Position numbers and translations under genes: made by a program
Shown: one piece after another, positions 56,589 to 64,000 of the stretch
Position numbering within the stretch: position 1 is the first letter of the stretch
Layout of the letters: each line of letters starts with the position of its first letter
The notes under the pieces: model-generated
The model's input: the letters and a program-made list of their open reading frames with translations, nothing else
Database searches by the model: none
What the model was told of the DNA's origin: nothing
Assembly: GCA_963691705.1 (NCBI GenBank)
Contig: OY829537.1
Coordinates: forward strand, 69,523,352-69,587,351
Reading direction: 5' to 3'
DNA length: 64,000 bases
Source: Viola odorata
Lineage: Eukaryota; Streptophyta; Magnoliopsida; Malpighiales; Violaceae

Positions 56589-57199
56589 TGATAAGATTTT
56601 GTCTTATGCCGAAGGATGTATAGAGAATTTGATAAGATTTTGTCTTCTGCCGAAGGATGTATGGCGGAACGGCTCCTCTCAGATCAGTGCTCACGACGGT
56701 CCGCGGTACCTGCAATACGTCGGAGGGGGTCTCCGGCGGAAACACTCCGATGCCTAAGTCAGTATGTGTACTGAATTTGGCAGAACTTGGGCCAGTCAGA
56801 TTACGCTTACCTGCCTCCTTTGAGGGGGAGGTATATATATAGAAGAATGGAGCATTTTCGTGTTTGGGGATAGCTAGAGAGTTATCCCTAACGTTAGGGA
56901 TCGTGGTTCGCCCCTCGGATGATATGTTAACGTGGCGATAGCCATGGGATAAATGCTACCACGATAGGGTAGCGACTGAGTGGTCCCCCTGACGCGTGGT
57001 ATTCCTCAGAATGAGACAGCTCCTCGAGCCATCTAGAAGGTTCGTTTGGGGAAACTCCCAAGCGCTATTTTGTCCTCTTGGCATCAGCCTCTGGGAAGGC
57101 GGTGGCCCTCTACCTACCGCGAATGAGGGAACAGTGATCTCTTTTTTCAGTTCAGGGCAATAGACGGAAATACCCTTTTCCTTAGGTGGATTGTTATCA
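56589..57199 (-). repeat. Element F 3' LTR
   Basis: 611 bp, starts TGATAAG and ends TTATCA. The first 38 or so bases are repeated in tandem at 56627 (tgataagattttgtctt), so the true outer edge could be either. Hairpin with CTCCGGCG arm at about 56717-56740; reverse TATA region (tatatatata) near 56832-56841. Confidence 0.8.
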
Positions 57200-57200
57200 T

Positions 57201-57220
57201 AAGCCTAACTGAAAATGAGC
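57201..57220 (+). repeat. Conserved motif AAGCCTAACTGAAAATGAGC, left of F ORFa
   Basis: Repeated at 57919-57939 after ORFa; the same pair flanks ORFa in E (26205, 26971). Confidence 0.7.
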
Positions 57221-57312
57221 CCGAGTGTTTACCAAGGGCTAACGCCCCTTCTCCATGTGGTATCAGAGCGTTTCCTTGTCAGAAGGTGGTTTAGATGATT
57301 TCTATCAGGGCT

Positions 57313-57319
57313 TATAAAT
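57313..57319 (+). promoter_or_regulatory. TATA box of F ORFa
   Basis: TATAAAT, 69 bp before the ORFa ATG; conserved in E at 66 bp. Confidence 0.65.
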
Positions 57320-57381
57320 TGAAGTTTCTTCTGCGCAAGTTTCCTCGCACTTGTACGTCCCTTTCTTTTCCATATTTTGCC

Positions 57382-57765
57382 ATGGATGAACTGACCCAAA
57401 ATTTCCTGATCTCCAAAACTTTGACCTTGAAGAACCTTACTGAAGGTGACATCGGCTTTCTGGAGAGGATGATCACCAAGACCTCGGAGGATGTCCTGGA
57501 GTTGCAGGGGGTACTGACCCCTATTTTGTCCAAACAGCTGGGGATATCTTTGGTGGACTTCAGTCCTTTGGAGAGCTTGGCGAAGCTGGCCACTACTACT
57601 GCCCACCTTGACGTGGTTGCCTCGATGCTGCAGCAGCGGAAGGACTTGCTAGCCTGCTGCTTGAAGGGGATGAGGGCCTGCTCCGCTGAGCTGACCTCCG
57701 TTGCTGACGCGCTGAGGGATATCCCGGTCGTACCAGGGGAGGATGATGCTGGATCCAATGCCTGA
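57382..57765 (+). CDS. F ORFa, small antisense protein of unknown function
   Basis: An intact frame of 127 residues starting MDELTQNFLISKTLTLKNL. The ATG is chosen because the E copy starts at the same place and both have a TATA box 66-69 bp upstream. The product is helix-prone, with alternating charged and leucine residues (ERMITKTSEDVLELQGVL, DVVASMLQQRKDLLA) and an acidic end GEDDAGSNA. There is no signal peptide or membrane segment. A poly(A) signal AATAAA is at 57846-57851. Intactness in F and the clear homologue in E argue for a real gene of the element. No known family recognised; a structural or regulatory partner is only a guess. Confidence 0.7.
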   Translation: MDELTQNFLISKTLTLKNLTEGDIGFLERMITKTSEDVLELQGVLTPILSKQLGISLVDFSPLESLAKLATTTAHLDVVASMLQQRKDLLACCLKGMRACSAELTSVADALRDIPVVPGEDDAGSNA

Positions 57766-58184
57766 CCGCTGCCTTTGTTTCCTCTTGTTGCCTTTCTCTT
57801 ATGCTTTTATGTATATATCTGCACACTGAGGCCGTTCAGGCCATAAATAAATGGTTGTTTTTGCTTTTTCCGGTCTTTTCGTTTATTTCTCGCTGCATTG
57901 GCTGAATGTGTTGGTGGCAAGCCCAACTGAAAATGAGCCTTCTTCCGTACATACCCTTTCAGTGGTTGCGTTCCATGAATGAGCAATGAATGATTTGACT
58001 CAACTGTTTCCAAAGCCGCCGTTCCAGGGGTGAGTGATTGGGTAGTCATTTGGTGCCTTTTGGTTGGCGCATTTAACGAGCAGGTATATTGGTGCCGGAT
58101 CAGCTTCTGCCATTGCGGTTATTTTTTCCAGACATCTTAATTGATTTTTCAGGATCTGTGCGAGGATCGGAGCGCTTCCTTGGT

Positions 58185-58191
58185 TATTTAA
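58185..58191 (+). promoter_or_regulatory. TATA-like box of F ORFb
   Basis: TATTTAA, 73 bp before the ORFb ATG; E has the same word 77 bp before its ORFb. Confidence 0.55.
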
Positions 58192-58257
58192 GGGAAATGC
58201 TTTCCCTTTCCCTGTTCATCTTCATCTTTTCCTTCTCTTTGCTTTTTGTAGGTCAGA

Positions 58258-58713
58258 ATGACAGATTTTTGCGGGCGTGATTCCTTGCCAACACCTCCGA
58301 CTTCGCCGGATTCGGATAATCCTCCTTCGACTCCTCCGTGGAGACCCACTAAATGTCCTGCTAGACGCCAGGGTCGCAAGAAACCAGTGAAAGTGAAGAA
58401 GCAGACCTCTGAGTCCTTCTTTACCGGCTTTGTGCCCCACTACGTGACGCTACCAAAAAGTGATGAAGCGTCACCGTCTGCCCCTCCTTCTCCATCTTTC
58501 GAGAATAAGGCTCTTTCTCATGGCACTGATTTGAAGCCAGCGGCTTCTACCGTTGGGGAGAGTTCCCGTGCCCGTTATGACAAGGCGGTAGCCCATGCGA
58601 CGGAGCTTGTGCCCAAACCTGTCGAATATTTCTTTTCCTACAACAGTGGATTGTCGTCATCCCTGGAGGACTATGAGTACTGTTATGACATGGATTGGGC
58701 TGATGAGGATTAA
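58258..58713 (+). CDS. F ORFb, small proline-rich basic antisense protein
   Basis: Intact frame of 151 residues, start MTDFCGRDSLPTPPTSPDSD. It has an N-terminal Pro/Ser/Asp segment shared with E (PPTS.DSD.PPS), then a basic cluster PARRQGRKKPVKVKKQ that could direct nuclear import, a variable middle, and an acidic aromatic C-terminus DYEYCYDMDWADED. In E the middle is shorter and the end is WPSYWLDED. The small size and low complexity suggest an adaptor or nuclear regulatory protein, but nothing shows this directly. A weak AATAAG signal follows near 58749. Confidence 0.65.
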   Translation: MTDFCGRDSLPTPPTSPDSDNPPSTPPWRPTKCPARRQGRKKPVKVKKQTSESFFTGFVPHYVTLPKSDEASPSAPPSPSFENKALSHGTDLKPAASTVGESSRARYDKAVAHATELVPKPVEYFFSYNSGLSSSLEDYEYCYDMDWADED

Positions 58714-59206
58714 CGCCTCTGTGTTGTATATGCCTATTGGCATTTTATGAATAAGATGATGTTTTCTGCCTTTTTCTTTTGTCGTTATTTTCCATTAGCC
58801 TACTGGTCCTTGGTGATAGCCAACGTAAGCGATTGGCTTGGCCGAGGCAGTCGCTTCGCAGTTATCTTGACTGGGTCAACTCTGTCGCCCTTTTGGGGAA
58901 TCACGCTGAATAACTTCTCTTTTTCTAATTTCTTTAATGTGCTTCCACGTGGCCAACCTCTTTTTACACGCGTCTCCGCGCGATTGGTGGCTTAATTAAT
59001 GCGGTGGCATTTTAATCCTTTAAGAGGGGCCATTTTTCTTTTTTCAGAACTTTTGCCCTTGCTTTGAATTTTTTCTCTTATCTTCCTTCGTCTTCTTCCC
59101 CGAATATCTTACCGGTCGTCCGCCGTCGTCCGTTGATTCCTCTGTAACTCTCCCCTTTCAAGGTACCAATTCAATCCTTCTCAGATTTCCTTTTTGCTGG
59201 TTTGTT

Positions 59207-61324
59207 ATGGCTAGAAATAGACCTCGCCAAGTTATCTGGAAACCCATGGATCCAGAGGTCGCGCAATCACCTAGTATTTTTACATGCGATGTGGTTCTGA
59301 AAGCCGAACTAGAGGAACACGGTATTACCTTTCATCCCGGGTATGAGCCCTCTATCCCTGGAAGTGATATACGGCTCCATAATCCGGCGTGGGGTTACAG
59401 TAGGCTTTTTTACTTTAAGATGTTCCTTTACGGTTTCCGCTTTCCTATTCATGAATCGATACTAACGCTGCTGCGGGAGTATAACCTTAATCCTGCCCAG
59501 ATAACTCCCTCTTCCTGGTGTGCGGTTTATGCTTTTCTTCGCGCTTGCGAGTTGAAGAACATTTCTACTCCATCTCTCAATTTATTTCGCAAATTCTTTA
59601 GTATGAATTGCCATAATTGTTTAATCGAAATTACTCCTCGGTGGAATGACGCGCTCGTGCAGTCATTCTGGCAGCATTTTCACGGCTTTAAGAAGGGTGT
59701 AGCTGATTGGAAAAGCAGTTTCTTTGTTCTGGAGCTACCGTCCCGTTTGTGGCGTATTAATTTCAACCAGGAGCTGATAGGCCCCATCTGGTCGAATCCC
59801 TCGATATTGACCAGGGCTGAGCTGGAGCAAGCTAACGCTCTGTTAGACGAAGGTACTCACTACCGCATCTGTAGCTTTGCCTTGTTCAAACCTCTGGAGG
59901 AGTGTGCTATGGGTGAGTCTGCCTCTTTTCGTATTTTCTTTGCTTTTGTCTTTGCGTGTTTCTTTTGTTATAGGATGCTAACAGTTAATTCCCAAGTGAT
60001 GCTGGCGCTCCTTTGAATGTTACGCCACTTCAAACTTTACCAGCTTCCCCCCCTGCCGATGGCTCTACTCAGGGTAACGTTCGTCCCCCGAGGAGGAGAA
60101 CCAAGACGGTTGCCCGGGGAGGGTGAAGGCCCGTTAGCTCTGCCCGAGTTTCTCGCTTTGTGGAAAATTGGCTACCGGAGCGTCGCAAGAGGACGGACTC
60201 CAGCCCAGCCGCAATGACGGTGATTGCAAGTGATGATGAGGATGTGGATGTCGAGTCGGACCTTTGCCATGCCTCTTCCTTGCGTCGGAAAAAACTTCGA
60301 TTTGCCACGGGTGAGCAGGCCACCGGGACTTCTTCTGTGGATGCAGCGACTATTCCTATCTCTGCCATTTTGACTGGGACGAGTGTCTCCCAACCAGTGG
60401 GAGTTACTGAGGCGCCGACTGCTACGTGTTCTGCCGAGGCGGAGGTTCCATCGACAGCGTGTCCTCTTCCTACAGTTGACGCTCCCGATTCTCCAATTTC
60501 TCATTGCATTCCTGACGTAGTCGCTACGCCTTCTACTACGGATTCGACTGCTGGGCTCCCGCCTAAAGTCCTTCCACAACTATTCTTTTCTCCTATCACG
60601 GATGTTTTTTTCCGAGAGTTCCTCTCCCGCTCCGTCAATCAATCTTTCTTATGGCAGTCCTACCGAGACCCCCTCCTACCGTATGGGCTTGAAGGGATTC
60701 TGCTTTGATGGTCTTCGTGCTGTCGGGGTTCCCCAATCTTTTTCCCGAGATGAGTTTACTGCGCCTTTGATAGGAGAGATGCTGGGCTCCCAGAAGGAGA
60801 AGGAAAAGTTTCTTCAGCTTCCTCTACCGGCTCGTCTTCGCCATATGATGAATGATTCTCTGGATTTCTTCCGTCACCTGAACTATCTGTTCTAGATTCA
60901 TGATCGCGAGTCACGCAATTTTTCCAACGCGCTGTGCATTAAGCAAGTGCAGCTTGAGAAAGGGGTGGGGCAAATGGGGTTGCTAACGCGTCTTTGCGAT
61001 GAGTCGCAAAAGGAATTAAACAGAGAGAGGTCTGTCGGGAAAGCAAAGGTGGAGGTTCTGGAGGCAGAGTTAGCGCTGGAGAGGAAGAAAAATCTCCTTC
61101 TTCGCAAAGAGATGTCTGCTCGAGATGAGGAGTCCGCTAGAAAATCATTAAAGGAGGAATGGTGGAAGAAGAAAATCTTGGAAGTCTTTACTTCTGGATT
61201 CGCAACCCGTTTCAAGGGTAACTCTTCCGACCCTGCCCAGGTTGCTGACTATATTTCTGCCGTGATGGATGAGGTTAGCAAAGGTGGGATTGGTTCTTCT
61301 GCCTCAGAAGGGGAAAGGGGCTAA
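59207..61324 (+). pseudogene. F ORFc, spliced antisense gene
   Basis: Start MARNRPRQVIWKPMDPE at 59207. Exon 1 is open to the donor at 59913 and holds the complete domain: FYFKMFLYGFRFPIHES, LNPAQITPSSWCAVYAFL, NCLIEITPRWNDALVQSFW, FFVLELPSRLW. The intron 59913-59973 (61 bp) is at the E and D site. Exon 2 has stops at about 59988 and 60124, a frameshift near 60605 and a TAG at 60893-60895. The Ser/Thr-rich linker and the coiled coil (about 60950-61130, KAKVEVLEAELALERKKNLL) remain readable to the stop at 61322-61324. Exon 1 is the best-preserved example of this domain in the window. Resembles PF04195 from memory. Confidence 0.78.
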
Positions 61325-61979
61325 CGCCAAAGATTTGGGAGCCGCTTTGCTTTTCGAGAAGTGTCACAACGGGTTTCTGGACCCTCCCTTGTTATTCTTA
61401 TTGTTGTCTGCTTTTATTTTTTCCCGAAAACCATTTGTCATTATTCCTCTTGTAATAATGCTGACGCTACATAACCTTTATCGCATTCGTGTGAATTGTT
61501 GTGATGTTATCGCCATTTCTTCATTATCTTCCTTGTGTTGCCGCGCCGTTTGGCTAAGCCAGCACTGCTTTTTAGGCCATTAAATACCGCAGTCCTTCCA
61601 TTTAATGCGATCTGAAAAGCAATGATGGAAAAGGACACGTGTCTTTCTACAAAAAGGCGTTTGAATCAAGCGTCTCGTAGGGAGACGTGAATCGCCGAAG
61701 CGTTTCGTCATCATTTTTTAAACTTGTATCTCCTCGCGCGTGCCTTATTTCCCGACGCGCTGCTTTGCCATATGTCCGCCGCTGATTGGTCACGCCCTTT
61801 CAGTGTTATATATAATGTTTTTCCTTCCTCCTTTTTCTTTTTTAATCTCCTCTCTCGCACGCTGCTGCTTTCTGGACAAACAACTCGCGCCGCCCTCTTC
61901 TTTTTGGTCTGAGACTCCTGGTGTTCTCTTTGCGAAGGTACACACCCTTTCTTTGCTCGTCACTTCTCCTTTATTGGTC
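61325..61979 (+). other. Spacer between F ORFc and ORFd with TATA box
   Basis: TATATATAA at 61807-61815, 173 bp before the ORFd start. Nothing else supported. Confidence 0.6.
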
Positions 61980-64000
61980 ATGGCTAAGACTAAGAGATCT
62001 TCCGATGAGGAGGATCCTCAAGGGTCCGCCGGAGAAGAAAAATTAACATTACCCCCACTTCTCTCTATACTCTGCCCTTAGTTAATCGTAGGCTTGCCGC
62101 GTGTAATGCGCTATTTCCCAGAGAATATCCCGTGCATGCTGCTTCCAAATCACTTCGCCTGAACAACGTTCTGCCCGGTAACAGTAGGATATTATATGCT
62201 AAGTTATTTGACCATGGGTTTTGTCTTCCTCTTGACCCGCTTGTTGAGTTGTTATTGGCTGATTCTGATTTGGCTCCGGCTCAATTGAGCCCTAACGTGA
62301 TTTACGTTGTCAGTGCCTTTGCCGCACTGTGCCGTTTCAAGGGGATCGAGTCTCCCACTCTGGCCCTGCTTCATGACATTTTCCAATTGTATTCTCGTAA
62401 GGGGGTGATATCAATACCCCCTCGTTATGAAGATGGCTCATTGAAGCCCTTTACCTGGAAGCTTATGGGTATCGAGTCTTCTGTTCCTCATTGGAAAGAG
62501 GAATTTTTTATTATTGATTTGCCCGAGCCGTTATGGAGGGCCGGCTTCAATGAGAAAATTAAAGATGGAGCTTGGGGCCATCGAAAACCCCTTTCTGATC
62601 CAGAAGATAGCTGGTTGAAGACGCTACTTCAACTAGATTTCAGCGTTGATGCCCGAAAAGTGGCTAACGGTCTGGAAATGGAACAGTACAAAAAGGGTGA
62701 GTGTTTGCCCTTTTTCTTTTTGTGCTGCCAAGAGGTACTAACGCTAACATTTCTTTAACTGTGCAGTGCCTCTGCCTGGTTGGGAGCCCGAGTACTTCCG
62801 GAGGAAGAGGAAACAGGAATAAAGGAAGAAAGTTGCCGTCGCCGCCAGGGCTGCTGCTGCTGCTGCTGCGGAAGAGGAAGGCATTGCTACTGCTACGGGT
62901 ACTACCTCATCGCCACCTCCTCGCACCCTTGTTGCAAGGAAGAAGAGAGTGAGGAAAACTCGTGCCACGCAACCCGTTTCCCTCCACACTGTTGTTTCTT
63001 CGGAGGCGACAGTTGATCCCATTCCTACCGCGATACCTCTGGTTTCCACAGTCACCCAGGTATGCGTTCCTTTTTCTCTAAGGTTTTCTTTTCTTCTGTA
63101 TGATTTTCTTATCATGTGTGCACTGCGTTTTCTAGGAGGCTTCCACAGTTTCTGCTTAGTCAACCTCTCCAGGTGATATGTCTATTGCTGAGGTCCTTCG
63201 AGAGCGTCAGAAGAAGGCTCGCTATGAGCTTCAGCACAGCCCTACCTCTTCTGCTGCGAATCCTCCTCTGAACGTCCCTGAGGGTGGCGGTATTCCTGCC
63301 GAGCAATCGCAGGGTATTGATTTCGGTGGTAATCCTCACATTTTAGGTGATTCCTCCACCGCGACAGGCTATAACTCAAGTGCCCTTAACCTTGAAGCAC
63401 TTGGTGGAGATGGGTCCCCAGTGCCCAACGCGGGAGGTTCCGGCAGTCGACCCTCTTCTCCTGCCGCTCTGTTTTTTATTCCGATGTCTCCTCCCCCTAT
63501 CGCGAGAGGTGGCCCTTCCCCTGCTTTGATAGCCGGTGCCTCTACTTATAATCCTCCCCTCATGCCCACTCATCATATTGGCTTGCGTTCCTTGAGGGAC
63601 AACATTTTGCAATTTCCTGCCGGGACTGATCATGATTCCATTCTCGTGTCTACCTCTTACCTGGTAGCCGAGATTATGTCTCTTCCAAGGGAGAGGGATG
63701 CCATTGCGGCTAGGAGTGAGCAGGAGCGTATAAACTTTCTTCTCTCCCAAACGCTTTCTTTTTTCTGCCGCCTCCATTACCTGGATGAGGAGAATGCTAG
63801 AATTGCCGCAAACGGGCAGGGGGGGGTGACCAGGTTGCAGAATGAGCGCCAGAGTTTTGTGGATGCGCTTCACCTTGCCAACCAAGAAACGGAGTCTGCC
63901 CGATAGGAAGTGATGACTGTCAAGCAAGAACTGGAGGTTGTCAAGCACACTTTGGAGGAGGAGAAATGGATTCTGACCGAACGCCTTTCTCGTGAGGAGA
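61980..64000 (+). pseudogene. F ORFd, spliced antisense gene, runs off the window
   Basis: Start MAKTKRSSDEEDPQGS at 61980. A frameshift near 62040 precedes the domain: LYAKLFDHGFCLPLDPLVE, LAPAQLSPNVIYVVSAFAALC, GVISIPPRYEDGSLKPFTWK, EFFIIDLPEPLW, open to the donor at 62697. Introns are 62697-62766 (70 bp) and 63060-63135 (76 bp), both GT-AG and both placed as in D and E. Exon 3 includes HHIGLRSLRDNILQF, then LLSQTLSFFCRLHYLDEEN and the start of a coiled coil. A stop at 63904-63906 interrupts it shortly before the window edge. The family is the same as ORFc, but ORFd copies are closer to each other than to ORFc. Confidence 0.76.

Larger units (their letters stand above)
56589..64000 (-). mobile_element. 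Element F: Tat-like Ty3/gypsy element, partial (right end outside)
   Basis: Begins with an LTR oriented like the E 3' LTR, followed by ORFa, ORFb, ORFc and ORFd in the same order and orientation as in E. Gag-pol is not in the window and should lie to the right on the minus strand. F is related to but distinct from E: the LTR is longer (611 bp) and coding parts differ substantially, while gene order, introns and promoter spacing are kept. Confidence 0.85.

Noticed and set aside
59207..61324. A host gene with transposase function.
   Set aside because: The domain recurs in E, D and F in the same place within retrotransposons; no transposase catalytic motif is visible and this copy is broken.

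Overview
The window looks like transposon-packed intergenic DNA of a flowering plant. I see no convincing host gene. Almost everything is LTR retrotransposon (Ty3/gypsy and Ty1/copia), plus one hAT-type DNA element and an integrated caulimovirid. Introns with GT-AG ends, TATA boxes at about -60 to -170 and AATAAA signals fit a plant nucleus. The species cannot be told from the sequence.

Layout. 1-4086: AT-rich, decayed endogenous pararetrovirus (Caulimoviridae, single-polyprotein type) on the minus strand. 4087-22183: Ty3/gypsy nest. Element A (5189-13727, plus, LTRs about 1.1 kb) and element C (17035-21525, LTRs about 1.4 kb, most of pol deleted) both lie in the debris of a minus-strand element B. 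22184-50600: a decayed minus-strand copia element H holds two insertions. One is a hAT-type element (23136-25562, 8-bp target duplication), itself hit by a solo LTR (23142-23596). The other is a Tat-like gypsy element E (25718-50396, 24.7 kb, exact 5-bp duplication), itself hit by a second Tat-like element D (34600-about 46812). 50600-56588: copia remnant G (minus) between related non-coding repeat blocks. 56589-64000: third Tat-like element F, running off the right edge.

The most interesting content is in E, D and F. Besides gag-pol, these elements carry a block of genes on the strand opposite to gag-pol, between pol and the 3' LTR. I call them ORFa (small, intact in F), ORFb (small proline/serine-rich basic protein, intact in F), and ORFc and ORFd (two paralogous spliced genes with a domain like the plant 'putative gypsy type transposon' family and a coiled-coil tail). 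Introns sit at the same places in the three copies, each gene has a TATA-like box at a conserved distance, and the two small genes are followed by AATAAA-type signals. This suggests a maintained multi-gene antisense module.

A second unusual point is element A. Its pol frame runs through the polypurine tract into U3 of the 3' LTR. There it encodes a tail of about 215 residues with 16-residue Lys/Ala-rich repeats, reminiscent of histone H1 tails.

All gag-pol copies are dead (stops, frameshifts, mutated reverse transcriptase active sites). In D the damage is nearly all in-frame nonsense, consistent with C-to-T decay of methylated DNA.
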